From Schizochytrium sp. TIO01 (lineage: Eukaryota > Sar > Bigyra > Thraustochytrida > Thraustochytriidae), in the NCBI GenBank assembly GCA_004764695.1, contig SMSO01000025.1, forward strand, positions 1,225,102-1,289,101: a DNA stretch of 64,000 nucleotides, given 5' to 3'. Position numbers and translations under genes: made by a program. Below the pieces are notes generated by a model that was given only the letters and a program-made list of their open reading frames with translations, searched no databases and was not told the origin of the DNA. Position 1 is the stretch's first letter; every line of letters begins with the position of its first letter. Shown one piece after another: positions 11,584 to 20,942 of the stretch.

Positions 11584-12064
11584 ACAAGATGCACGGGTAT
11601 TCTTCACAACATATTATTTCTGCGCTCTTCAAAGCTATTGAAGGGTGTTTCTGTTAAGGCTATCGTTAAGGTTCTTATTGGTACCAAATGGTAAATCATT
11701 CATGCACACAATCATCAACCAAAAAGTTAATCTAATATTTTTAAATTGACAAACAACAAAGTGCGAGCAAACCTTGAGGCTGATCTCAGTTTTGAAGATT
11801 GAAATCGTCGATCATGCCCTGCTTGTGATGTAAAATGCCGCATCACGTTTCAAGTATTTTGACCTACAGCTGAACCTCACTACCAATAATATTATTGTCT
11901 ATAATTATTATGGGTAAGATCGTCTGTGTGATTTCAAGCGAGCCTAAGGCTGAACATAACTCAAATGTTGATGAGAAATTGTCTTCTGTACGCACATCTC
12001 CAAAGTGATCTTACTATAGTATGTTTATATGAATCATTGCGCAATCGTTCATCATATCAGAAAA
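11584..12064. other. Spacer between LeuRS and tRNA cluster
   Basis: About 480 bp of AT-rich sequence with no open frame of note. It carries the LeuRS 3' end. The bases just before the first tRNA (ATATCAGAAAA) recur exactly before the second tRNA copy. Confidence 0.6.
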
Positions 12065-12138
12065 GCTTGTATAGCTCAGCTGGTTAGAGCGTGGAGCTAA
12101 TAACTCCAAGGTCCTGGGTTCGATCCCCAGTGCGAGTA
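12065..12138 (+). tRNA. tRNA-Ile(AAT): tRNA-Ile (anticodon AAT), copy 1
   Basis: A 74-nt intronless cloverleaf. The acceptor stem GCTTGTA pairs with TGCGAGT (with three G-U pairs), followed by T8-A9. The D arm is GCTC...GAGC with the GG of the D loop. The anticodon stem TGGAG/CTCCA encloses CTAATAA (anticodon AAT, Ile). The T arm is CTGGG-TTCGATC-CCCAG and the discriminator is A. The A and B boxes are internal, as for Pol III genes. CCA is not encoded. Confidence 0.95.
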
Positions 12139-12146
12139 AAGCTTTC

Positions 12147-12153
12147 TTTTTTT
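12147..12153 (+). terminator. Pol III terminator of tRNA-Ile copy 1
   Basis: A run of seven T residues, nine bases after the tRNA 3' end, on the coding strand. This is the standard RNA polymerase III stop signal. Confidence 0.8.
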
Positions 12154-12244
12154 GCACGGATGATATGTCTTTTTCAGTTTTAGTAAATTATTCGTATCAA
12201 CAGAATAGATAGATCCAATCAACATCGAAGAACATATCAGAAAA

Positions 12245-12318
12245 GCTTGTATAGCTCAGCTGGTTAGAGCGTGGAGCTAATAACTCCAAGGTCCTGGGTT
12301 CGATCCCCAGTGCGAGTA
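12245..12318 (+). tRNA. tRNA-Ile(AAT): tRNA-Ile (anticodon AAT), copy 2
   Basis: Identical over all 74 nt to the copy at 12065. It begins exactly 180 bp after that copy. The upstream ATATCAGAAAA and the downstream AGCTTTC flank are also shared, so this is a recent tandem duplication of a unit slightly larger than the tRNA. Confidence 0.95.
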
Positions 12319-12325
12319 AGCTTTC

Positions 12326-12333
12326 TTTTTTTT
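12326..12333 (+). terminator. Pol III terminator of tRNA-Ile copy 2
   Basis: A run of eight T residues on the coding strand, eight bases after the tRNA end. Confidence 0.8.
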
Positions 12334-12867
12334 CTTTTTCAAGAAAATAAAATTTGTCGTACCTTCATCTTCTCATTGGCATTCTTTTTTGATGTATTCC
12401 TGCATATACTTCGAGCCTGAGAGAGAAACTTTCTTCTGCCAGTTCGATAGCAGGCATAGAAAGTATCAGTGGAGAAGCAGTATGCTCTATGATGTGAAAG
12501 ATGAATCTACCTGCATACAGAGGAATATTCCGATTAATCCTTTTACCAGTGTAAACAAGTTTTGGGGGCCTGAGAATAGAGAACGTAATTCCTTGGATAC
12601 ACGATCTCGAGCTTCGTTTGCTATGTGTAGTCTTTCCAAATGACGTGCTTACCAATGTATTCCTGCCTGGTTTGGATTGGGTAGAGAGTAGCTCCTTTAA
12701 AATGACTCGACCTGCTTAAAGATTTCCCAAGACAAGTTCTAAAGCTTGTACACCTGCATTCTCCTACTTTTAGTAATAATTTGGAAAACCACAAATCAGC
12801 AAAAAACTTAATGATACAGAGTATATGAAGTAACTTTGATTTTGTCTGAACAGTTCTGTTCAACAAG
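12334..12867. other. Spacer between tRNA copies 2 and 3
   Basis: About 530 bp with no repeat of the 180-bp tRNA unit and no supportable gene. Open frames of 80 to 96 codons on both strands look random. Confidence 0.6.
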
Positions 12868-12941
12868 GCTTGTATAGCTCAGCTGGTTAGAGCGTGGAGC
12901 TAATAACTCCAAGGTCCTGGGTTCGATCCCCAGTGCGAGTA
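12868..12941 (+). tRNA. tRNA-Ile(AAT): tRNA-Ile (anticodon AAT), copy 3
   Basis: Identical over 74 nt to the two upstream copies, but the flanks differ: CAACAAG precedes it and AGTCTTA follows. This copy is either an older duplicate kept identical by gene conversion or an insertion of the tRNA alone. Confidence 0.95.
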
Positions 12942-12948
12942 AGTCTTA

Positions 12949-12955
12949 TTTTTTT
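12949..12955 (+). terminator. Pol III terminator of tRNA-Ile copy 3
   Basis: A run of seven T residues, eight bases after the tRNA end on the coding strand. Confidence 0.8.
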
Positions 12956-14417
12956 AATTAAAAAAAACGTAAAGATGGAGACTATATATTCAATAGTATT
13001 TTTGTTATTATCATTATTATTAATGAGAATATGCTTCCCAGGGTGTACGTTGTACGTGTAGTTGATGAACGATTACTAATTACAGATGAGCTAGGCCATG
13101 GTAGATTTTGTTTTTTTTAAGTAAAGAAAGAGAGACTAGTTAACTCTAAATAATTGAACCCTCCTGAAAGCAAAGTAAATTGTGAGAGTGCATGGCACTC
13201 TAAGAACTGAGAAATGCACACTACAAATCTTGGTCCAGAGTTGTAGCGCAAATCTCATTTGAAAATTTTAAAAGCAGAATTGACTCAATGGTTCACTTTT
13301 CAAGAGCTACAAAGCGTGTATTTAATTAAGCTTGGCTGAGGTTTTAAGATATTCTCTAAACTAAAAGCAAATCATAATACTCGTGCTGAGGCTGAGGAAC
13401 ACAATGGACTAGGCTAAGTTTACAATGTAACATACTCAAGCTTAAAATTGATACCTCTGCCCACCTCTCCGCCTCTCCACCTTCATTGCTCAACTGAATT
13501 CACATTTTTCTATTAAATTTTAGACAATCATGCACCCTGAAATTCAGATTGTGAAGCGAAGTCTCAAAACCTACCGTACTCTTATGAAAGCACAGTCAAC
13601 TTGCACACCATTAATGATATAGTGTGGATTATCGTGCATTTGTGAAGGTCCTAATATGAACATCAAGCTCGATACATTTTACTTTGCGGTTTTACTGTCT
13701 TTAAATGCGAAGCTCTCAATTGTTATTGGGTTCGTTTTAGTTTTGCTGATATAGTCTATGAAATATGACAAAAGTACTATCCTTCATGTAAGAAAAACTT
13801 CCGAGATTTGAATTTTAGAACTCTAGAGACAGGCTCCACAAGAAATCCATTTGATAAACTTCTTCTTGTATTCTTGTGCTCCTGATCTGAAGACTGGAGC
13901 GGATCTTGACATCACAGTTTCCTAAATGCTATGTCAACCTAGATACTCACAATTATAGATTGCTCTGACATAAGGGAATTTTTTAAAATCAAATCCCAGG
14001 GACGTTTTCATGCACATATTATTCATGCGCGAATTCACAAAGACCTTACTGAGATATTCTCATTGAGACAAATGGGCATTGGAGAGGCAATTGTCTGTAA
14101 CGAGGAGCCAAGTACCCCAAGATCATAGGCTCGATAGGTATCTCCGACGGAATGAATGTTTGAGAAAGAGTTTGCAAGTGCAAAAGGGGCTTATTAGCAA
14201 GGTATAAATCAAAGGCGGGCGAGAGCAACAAGTATTTCCAGTTCTGCTTTAGGCAGTGGCAAATAAGCACATAGGTTTGAGCTATAATAAGATTATTGCA
14301 TTTTAACATAAAGATAACATAAGCTCAAAATTGAATTATAGATTTTGCCATGTACGATCTACATGACTCACAGCCGCAGTTTCATGCTCATTCAATGGCT
14401 TCTGTCGCGTCTTTCGC
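12956..14417. other. AT-rich intergenic spacer
   Basis: About 1.46 kb, AT-rich, with dense stops in all frames. No tRNA, tandem repeat or exon was recognised. The right end holds the 3' region of the parvulin gene on the minus strand. Confidence 0.6.
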
Positions 14418-14774
14418 TTAGAGATCACGCTCAGTAATGAGAATGAGGTGGTATCCAAACTGAGTCTTCACAGGGCCGTGCACAACGCCAACTTCATAGT
14501 CCTTGCCAAAGACGACATCGTTGAACTCGGGCACCATCTGGCCAGGTCCAAACGAACCGAGAGCGCCTCCACGGCCCTTGCTCGGGCATTTGGAGTGCTG
14601 CTTAGCAAGGTCGGCGAAATCTTCGCCCTCGGCGACACGGTCCTTGAGCTTCAAGGCTTCGTCTTCAGTGGGCACGAGGATATGGGAAGCGCTAGCCTTG
14701 GCAGCCTGAGTCGGCACCATCACAAAGGCAGCCAAGACGGCGGCGAGGAGAGCGAGAAAGGCCCACGAACGCAT
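14418..14774 (-). CDS. Secreted single-domain parvulin-type peptidyl-prolyl isomerase
   Basis: This 118-residue protein should catalyse cis-trans isomerisation of peptidyl-proline bonds. It starts at the ATG at 14774, which opens a clear signal peptide (MRSWAFLALLAAVLAAFVMV, cleavage probably after the Ala residues at 24-25). The remaining ~93 residues are one complete parvulin domain. ASHILV opens it, CPSKGRGGALGSFGPGQM is the loop with the GG...G.F signature, VPEFNDVVF is the next helix, and GPVKTQFGYHLI is the C-terminal hairpin with the conserved His. The fold belongs to the bacterial/Par14 kind, without a WW domain and without a basic phosphate-binding loop of the Pin1 kind. The signal peptide points to the secretory pathway. 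The C-terminus ERDL is not a canonical KDEL-type retention signal, so ER residence is open. Confidence 0.9.
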   Translation of the reverse strand: MRSWAFLALLAAVLAAFVMVPTQAAKASASHILVPTEDEALKLKDRVAEGEDFADLAKQHSKCPSKGRGGALGSFGPGQMVPEFNDVVFGKDYEVGVVHGPVKTQFGYHLILITERDL

Positions 14775-15486
14775 TGTTCCTTGCAAGTTAAGTAAGTTCT
14801 TGACTTTGAGGAATAAGATTTAATCTGAGCTCTGGTCTGCTTATCGAAGAGAATATTGCCAATGTAGTAGACAGAGTTTTACGAACAAGAGATATACAGT
14901 TTATGACCCATGAGTGAGTTCATGTTCATGTTCATCATTCATCGCAAGGAAGTTAGTCAAGGCTTTGTGTCTTTTGCCGATTTCACCGTGGGGATTATGA
15001 CGGTGGTAAAGCATGGCAGTCTCGGGGTATGCTCAGAGGAAAGGCGGCGCACGTACGTTGTGTAGGAAACTCTCTCTAGTTGATGATACGATTCTGCTTC
15101 TACGTCGCAACGTTTTCTTTGATTCTTTCTTGCTAGAGTATCATTTTCAAAGAACAATATGACATAGACGAAACTGTAGACCCAAGTAGAATCATCTGGT
15201 GCTCCTTACTTCACAAGGATAGAGTATTCTCGCTGCTAAAGTTTCCTGCAGCGGGATCCTTCCCAACCTGACTCTTCCGTTTGAAGTGGAAACGGGGTTT
15301 GAAGTGGAAACGGGGTTTGAAGTGGAAACGGGGTTTGAAGAACTACTCTTGATCAAGCTTAATGCGTTTGATAGCCGGAATATTCATGGATGGCCTTTGG
15401 CGCCTTGTTTCACCAGCGTGTCTGAAAATGGCCAGGTGGCGTCCAAAAACGCATTTAAAGACGTCACGAAAATTTTTATACATGCC
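14775..15486. promoter_or_regulatory. Divergent upstream region of parvulin and Myb genes, with 18-bp triplication
   Basis: About 710 bp separate the parvulin start (minus strand) from the first in-frame ATG of the Myb gene (plus strand), so both promoters must lie here. The region contains a perfect 18-bp direct triplication at 15280-15333. The Myb frame is open from about 15223 to 15486 without an ATG, so this part is probably 5' UTR. Confidence 0.45.
15280..15333. repeat. Perfect 18-bp direct repeat, three copies
   Basis: The unit TTTGAAGTGGAAACGGGG occurs three times head to tail, followed by a partial fourth copy (TTTGAAG). It lies 154 bp before the first in-frame ATG of the Myb gene. 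If it were translated it would give ETGFEV repeats, but no ATG precedes it in frame. Confidence 0.95.
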
Positions 15487-16728
15487 ATGGAAATCAAAAT
15501 TGGAATGATCATGAACTCCGAAGCGCGATCAAAATTGCACCTAGCTCGAGAGGAAATTGCTGAGGCAATTGGCGTGCTCGAGGCTCACATCCGAGAGCGC
15601 TGGGGGGCTGCGAGGTCCTTTGCAGATGGCGAAGAGGAGGAGGAGGATGACGAAGAGGAGGAGGAGGAGGCCGCTTGTGAGCCCAGGTCAATAAAAGGTG
15701 GCTCTAAACGCCCTCGAGAAGACGTTGCCAAAGTAACTACGGATGGACATTCCGTTGATCCAGACATGGAAGAGGATAACGATGAAGATGAAGATGATGG
15801 TGAGAATGACGACGAGAACTTCACTCTGAAAAAGATATTCCCAGGAGGTCGCTTCGCAAACGCGGATGCCATGCAATGGTACATGAATGCAGTTCCAGCT
15901 TCTGGGTTCGTACCATGGACCTCTGCGGCAGTCCGCAGACTTATCAATGCAGCACATGATTATGCGGAGGACTGGGAAAAGGTACAGCGTCGCCAATTTC
16001 CAGGTTATTCTGTGCAAAGTCTTAAGCTACGACATGCTTACGAGGTGTGTCGGGCTCAGGATGGACCTTTTACAAAAGCGCAAGACAAGTCACTGCGGGA
16101 AATTGCAAAGCGTCATAGGGAACGTTGTTGGGATCTCATCAGCAAAGAGTTTAACGAAGCGCACGATACGCAATACACAGAATGGGCTTGCTTAGAGCAG
16201 TTCGTGCGTAAAAAGGCACCTGCTTCATTTTCAAGCCTTGATGACGAGAAGTTAACAAAATTGGTCCAGGCCTTCGGAGATGGAGATTGGCAACTTATTG
16301 CTGAATTGATGCAAACCTTCACGGCACGTCAGTGTGCAGCAAGGTATCGCGAGCATCTTGAAGCTCGACAAGAGGTGGCGGAACACCGGGCGAGAACTCC
16401 CTGGACATCTCTTGAGGATGACCGTTTGCAGCGCTGCGTCGGCGCGTACGGTGAAAACTGGACCCTTATTCAAAAACACTTGCCGGGCCGGTCCGCTATG
16501 CAATGTAGAGAGCGATGGAAAAATGTTCTCGATACATCATTGAACAAGTCTGCTTGGACGTCTGCTGAGGACACTTTGTTGCAGCAGCTTGTAGCTAAGC
16601 ATGGTGCTGGTAAATGGAGTAAGATTGCGAAAGAGCTCAGCGCTCATCAACAACATATCGGCCACGGAGCACGGACGCCAACAATGTGTCGAAAGCGCAT
16701 GGCAACTTTGGCGCCTTTAGCTAAATGA
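15487..16728 (+). CDS. Multi-repeat Myb/SANT protein, SNAPC4 (SNAP190)-like
   Basis: The start is the first in-frame ATG (15487), giving 413 residues. Two acidic tracts lie near residues 49-64 and 93-111, with a KRPRED basic patch between. Five Myb/SANT-like repeats follow: about 141-185 (VPWTSAAVRR...DWEKV), 193-240 (GPFTKAQDKSL...CWDLI), 247-290 (SFSSLDDEKL...DWQLI), 304-347 (TPWTSLEDDRL...NWTLIQKHLPGRSAMQCRERW) and 355-405 (SAWTSAEDTLL...KWSKI). The fourth and fifth are closest to canonical DNA-binding Myb. Four to five consecutive repeats are typical of SNAPC4, the subunit of SNAPc that binds the proximal sequence element of snRNA genes. That is the best assignment, but the protein is far shorter than animal SNAP190 and lacks its long C-terminus. 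Plant-type R1R2R3 Myb or a CDC5-like factor is less likely. It converges with the PH-domain gene. Confidence 0.75.
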   Translation: MEIKIGMIMNSEARSKLHLAREEIAEAIGVLEAHIRERWGAARSFADGEEEEEDDEEEEEEAACEPRSIKGGSKRPREDVAKVTTDGHSVDPDMEEDNDEDEDDGENDDENFTLKKIFPGGRFANADAMQWYMNAVPASGFVPWTSAAVRRLINAAHDYAEDWEKVQRRQFPGYSVQSLKLRHAYEVCRAQDGPFTKAQDKSLREIAKRHRERCWDLISKEFNEAHDTQYTEWACLEQFVRKKAPASFSSLDDEKLTKLVQAFGDGDWQLIAELMQTFTARQCAARYREHLEARQEVAEHRARTPWTSLEDDRLQRCVGAYGENWTLIQKHLPGRSAMQCRERWKNVLDTSLNKSAWTSAEDTLLQQLVAKHGAGKWSKIAKELSAHQQHIGHGARTPTMCRKRMATLAPLAK

Positions 16729-16958
16729 ATATGGTTCCATCATCAGAATTGTACAAAATGTCTAGTATATCAAACGGAATTCTAAATTAGTGTAACTTAG
16801 TCTTTATAAGAGCAACCTATATATTTATACATTGTTTAGTTTTGACTCATTATAAATTTACCAATAGGATGCAGGTCAAAAAAAGTAAATATGGATATTG
16901 TATAGTAGACAAAACGATTCAGAGTTGAGGCTGCAAACAAACACCTTGACTAGATTGA

Positions 16959-19244
16959 TCAACGAAAGAAACGAGAAGCAAGGGAGGTGCGAGAGGCCCG
17001 AGACACAGTGCTACCTGGAGAGGTCATACCATCTTCTTCTATCACGGGAGAAAGCTTATCCGCACGTGGACTTTGCCAAGACTGAAGGTTGTCACTAATG
17101 ATCCGAGGCTTATGTCGAGCAGAGATTTTAAGCCCACCAAGCTTCGCTGTGCTTTCATCTCGATCTTGAGAGTTGATATCGATTTGATCGTCCTCATCGT
17201 CTTCATAATATCTGTTGTTAGATTCCTCAGTTTCCGGTACCTTGGGATAGTTTTGAATACCTAGATATTGACGTTCTTGCATCGATAGAATGTCTGAAGC
17301 AGACAAAGAATCTACTTCAAATTCCCCGGAACCAGGGGAAGAAAGATTACCTGTGGAAGTACCAGGGGACGAGAGGTCACTTGTCGGGGAGCTTATATCG
17401 CTTGTCGGGGAAGCAAGTTCACTGCTGGCTGACGTCAGATCACTGGGTGTAGGTGATGAAAGATGCACCGGTGCTGGCAACGGAAGATTTAACTCATCCA
17501 TGACAATTTCGTCAACAAGCGTTTCCTGGTCAGCTTTGTGTTGATGAACTGCGTTATGAACTGCATGAGAGGATCCGTATTGGTATTGGGCATTCTCATC
17601 ATTAACTGCGGGAAGCACGGCAATATGCTTTTTTGAAGATTCCTGTGCTTCAGAGGCAGTCTGGTCCACTCCTCTTTCATGCAAAGTATTCTTGATCTGA
17701 GCAGGTACCTCTTGTGACCTTTGTGGCAGGCGGCAGTTGATATCAATGATTTGTGCCCATTCCATCGCAGCTTCTACAGAAGGAGCTTTGAGATAAAGCT
17801 TGCCATTGACACGATGCATATTGAAAGGAAGACAGTTTTCAACGCCTTGCAAGATGAGCACATCGGGAATAGGGTCCATAACAGTCACTCTTGCCTTTGT
17901 GAGATCATAGATACTCTGAGCAACGATTGGTCTGCTGACTGCCTTTTCCTCAGACTCGTAAGAGAACAGTAAACAACGTGGAAGTGACATGAGATCATCC
18001 TTCTCTTCATCGCGAGCAGCTGCTTGAGCTGCTGCGACGGAGGATGCATGCGCGCGGTATAAACAAAAGTAGAAGCTACAGATAACCTCCCCCGTCGCAG
18101 GACTTGCGAGGACCCCTAAAGTCTCAGACTTGTCTGGCAACGGGTAAGTACGTTCTTGCGCATCTAAAGTCACACGTGGAAGACTTTCTGCAAGACGAGC
18201 AAAAGACAAGGCAGACATCCACCGATGAGCCCCACGAACATCTGAGGCACTCAAGTGAACTGGTGGGACAGGTGTTCGCAAATCCATGGCATTCAGTAAG
18301 TTGCGTAATACGAATGTCCGCTTAGCCGAATCTCCACCAGCTTTAACTTCGCAGTCCCCGATCAAATAGGCTCCGCGCGGGTTGGTACGTTGTTTGCCAG
18401 TCATAGCAGTATGCGCATCGCAGGTCCAGTAAAGTAAAAGGTAGCAGCGGTGTGTTGTTCTTTTGACAACTTCACTTGCAAGTGGGGTTAGCATTTCAAG
18501 TTCATGGGGTTCAAATGAGGCAAGGCGGAAGAAACGCTGTTTCCAGATTCCAAAAACATCGCTCTGTTTCTGAAGGTACCCGCCGATTTCTGCCATTGCC
18601 CAGAGCTGATTTCTTTCTGAAAAAGATCCTTCGGAGCTTGCGTCAGAGATGGAGTCGGTGTTTCTCCGAATTCCAACTTCTGTGGATGAACGTGGCTTAT
18701 CGTGACGCGGCGGAAGGGTGGGAATTGAAGCTAAAGTTGCCAGCGGAACTTGAAGGCTCTCGTGCTCTTCAACTGTTGCTGGTACTGCTTCGTGAATACA
18801 GGCCAACGGTGAGTTGTTGTTTTGATGCAGACGTGAACGTCTCTGGCGCTGTGATCTTGTGCGTGCAACCTTTGCTGTGTTTTCTTCGAGTGGTGTTAAA
18901 ACTTGGTTCGTATCCTCGTCGTTTTCCTTCGCAGCTGCTCCTACGGTGAGGGTTTCGTTTTCCCCACGTTCAGTGTTTTGCACGGGCTCTTCCACAGAAA
19001 TATTCTTTGCGCTATTGCTCTTCCTTGCAACAGATCTTCTCGTTGAGCGAATGGGCTGTCGGGTCCTAGATGCTGCCTTGGCTCCGGTTGTGCCAAAATT
19101 TTCTGTGTACTCGCCGTTTTCAATATGTTTTGGTTCTTGAAACGCGAGCTTCAAGCCTGTGACAAGTATTGAAGAAACAACTAGCGCAAAAGTCACCACG
19201 CCACGACGGAAATCAAAAATACCTTCGGGTCGGTCCCTGCCCAT
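16959..19244 (-). CDS. Membrane-anchored protein with two PH-like domains
   Basis: Starting at the ATG at 19244 the protein has 761 residues. Residues 15-35 (VVTFALVVSSILVTGLKLAF) form one hydrophobic segment, probably a signal anchor. Residues 60-210 are Arg/Ser/Glu-rich and disordered. A clear PH domain spans about 219-350: EIGGYLQKQSD, then IWKQRFFRL, and the closing helix with the invariant Trp, AHRWMSALSF. A second PH-like domain spans about 386-505, with FYFCLYRA at the start and EAAMEWAQIID at the end. The tail has SSPTSDLSS-type repeats (about 600-650), an acidic YYEDDEDDQ stretch and a Ser/Arg-rich end. PH domains bind phosphoinositides or proteins, so membrane signalling or lipid trafficking is inferred. 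The frame continues upstream only from non-ATG codons, and a spliced 5' region is likely (see 19245-19860). Confidence 0.75.
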   Translation of the reverse strand: MGRDRPEGIFDFRRGVVTFALVVSSILVTGLKLAFQEPKHIENGEYTENFGTTGAKAASRTRQPIRSTRRSVARKSNSAKNISVEEPVQNTERGENETLTVGAAAKENDEDTNQVLTPLEENTAKVARTRSQRQRRSRLHQNNNSPLACIHEAVPATVEEHESLQVPLATLASIPTLPPRHDKPRSSTEVGIRRNTDSISDASSEGSFSERNQLWAMAEIGGYLQKQSDVFGIWKQRFFRLASFEPHELEMLTPLASEVVKRTTHRCYLLLYWTCDAHTAMTGKQRTNPRGAYLIGDCEVKAGGDSAKRTFVLRNLLNAMDLRTPVPPVHLSASDVRGAHRWMSALSFARLAESLPRVTLDAQERTYPLPDKSETLGVLASPATGEVICSFYFCLYRAHASSVAAAQAAARDEEKDDLMSLPRCLLFSYESEEKAVSRPIVAQSIYDLTKARVTVMDPIPDVLILQGVENCLPFNMHRVNGKLYLKAPSVEAAMEWAQIIDINCRLPQRSQEVPAQIKNTLHERGVDQTASEAQESSKKHIAVLPAVNDENAQYQYGSSHAVHNAVHQHKADQETLVDEIVMDELNLPLPAPVHLSSPTPSDLTSASSELASPTSDISSPTSDLSSPGTSTGNLSSPGSGEFEVDSLSASDILSMQERQYLGIQNYPKVPETEESNNRYYEDDEDDQIDINSQDRDESTAKLGGLKISARHKPRIISDNLQSWQSPRADKLSPVIEEDGMTSPGSTVSRASRTSLASRFFR

Positions 19245-19860
19245 TGGACAGACCACGTGCGTTTGACGTCTGCCCCCTTGGGAATTTCCTACACAAACAA
19301 TGGGAGTGCGTAAATGCACTGCTATTAGCAGATATAGCAATAGTAGTAGAGAAACCAAAACCAAACTCACTCACCTTCTCCAGTGCAAAACCAAGCCACC
19401 TATCTCCACCTTTACCACTAGCAGTATCCACCAGAAATGCTACACTAGCTATTCCCCCTACAGAATTGAGCAGATTGCGATAGATGCCCACTTCTTCCCT
19501 CCTCAACGGTCTGCTCGGCGAAAGTGACCAGCCTAAGGCCAACCTAGACTTTGCTAAGTCTCTCTTGTCCTATCAAACTCCCTTTCTACCAGGACAAAGA
19601 ATGGAAGAAGGCACCAGATAATAGCAAACAAAAACAGTGAAGGAAAGAAACCCTCGAGCCCGATTCCTCCTTTCCGCACGTCTCTGGGTGCAGGCAGGCA
19701 CTGCTGTAGGGGCTGGCGCAGTCCACAGGCGCCCACAAAGATGCGCTCGGGTTCAAGACGGTGGCGCTGGTCTTAGGGTTGCATAGAATGGAGGGCAGCG
19801 GCAGGTCGACGGAGATTGGGGTCTGCAGAACTGACAGTTGTCGGAAAGGTAAAAAGAAAG
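19245..19860 (-). other. Probable spliced 5' region of the PH-domain gene
   Basis: On the minus strand a textbook donor, GAGAAG|GTGAGTGAG, sits at 19375/19374. An acceptor, TTTGTGTAG, ends at 19289, giving an 86-nt candidate intron. Open frames without ATG lie on the upstream side: 19560-19375 (reading ...VGGIASVAFLVDT...GFALEK) and about 19780-19555 (with LFLFAIIWCLLPFFVLVE). They could be 5' UTR or extra coding exons. I could not join them to the main frame in phase with confidence, so no protein is proposed. Confidence 0.35.
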
Positions 19861-20942
19861 AAATAAAAGATCGACGCGAAGAAATGAAAATGAAATAAAA
19901 AGCAATTGCTGACACCACGGAATCAAATCGAGAAACGAATCAGTGAAGCAAACGAATGAATCATCGGGTGGCACTAGCCTCAGAGAGCCTCTACTTCGAG
20001 CTATTGAACTTTGCGAAAGTTGAGATATTATTGTGTGATGTGGACCCAGCTACCTAGCTAGATACGTATCTATACTTCTATTGTGCTGAGCTTTGAAGCG
20101 AAGGAAGAGTTTTCATCGTATTGATGATAAGCATGAGCGTCATGATTGGAGGTTTCGTAGCTGTTATCTGAGGCTTCATTCAACCAAAGCGAATAAAGCC
20201 AGGAATCGTAAAGTTGTTGGAGGACGGGGACACACCACGACTTTGCAGAAAAGATTTAGCCTTGTGATGGGATGGCCCGATTTTCTTGCGGAGGCGCATG
20301 GGAAATAGCATAGGTACTACTAATATTAAAATGAGTGATTATTTTAGTTTGAGCTTTTCCAACATTTCAAGGACTTCAGTGAGAGTGCTGTACTAGGAGG
20401 AAGTAGGTAGTCGCTATTATGGTTTTCTTTTAAACTTTCGCTAAGGACGTGAGTTCATCAAACTGCAAGGTACGGAACCTCGGGAAAGACATGCACGAGG
20501 GAGACTTAGAAAAGCCATAAAAGTATTGCTATGTCCAATAGTTCCTTCGTTCAAGTTTGGTCAGGCAGTGATAGAGAATTATTATGTTCATACATTCTAG
20601 CCTTTTATCTTTTATTGTAACTGCTCTTTTATTTTGGGGCCCATGGCGAAGTCGGTGACGCAGCAGGTTAGCTCGCAAATGCGCCTGCGGGTTCTCAAGG
20701 GATATCAAAGCTGGGACGAGGGCAGTTGAGCGGCATCGTACGTTGAGGAGTATACAGATAAAGAAAGATTCTTTAGGCAATTAGAGAAAAGAATAAAATA
20801 GTGGATAGATGCTGCTGGCTGTTAAGTTGAATTTTGATATTCTATACTTGCTACAATCCGGAGGATAGGGGGGGGGAGGGTTGGCATAATTGCACCTTGC
20901 CAGAATGAACTTGCCGGTCCCCTTTTCAGTCTAACTCGAGAT
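19861..20942. other. Intergenic spacer, no gene seen
   Basis: About 1.1 kb between the 5' region of the PH gene and the 3' end of the PEX26-like gene. It is AT-rich with a G-run near 20868-20879. No supportable open frame or RNA gene was found. Confidence 0.55.

Noticed and set aside
14418-14429. C-terminal ERDL of the parvulin as an ER-retention signal
   Set aside because: KDEL-type signals need Glu before the final Leu and Asp/Glu before that. ERDL has Arg-Asp there, so it does not qualify.
15286-15486. An N-terminal extension of the Myb protein with three ETGFEV repeats
   Set aside because: The frame is open but starts at GTG. The first in-frame ATG is at 15487, and the repeat is better placed in the 5' UTR or promoter.
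19245-19370. An N-terminal extension of the PH protein starting SLVLVSLLLLLYLL
   Set aside because: It starts at a GTG that is itself the donor of a likely intron. The hydrophobic run is a T-rich intron read in frame.
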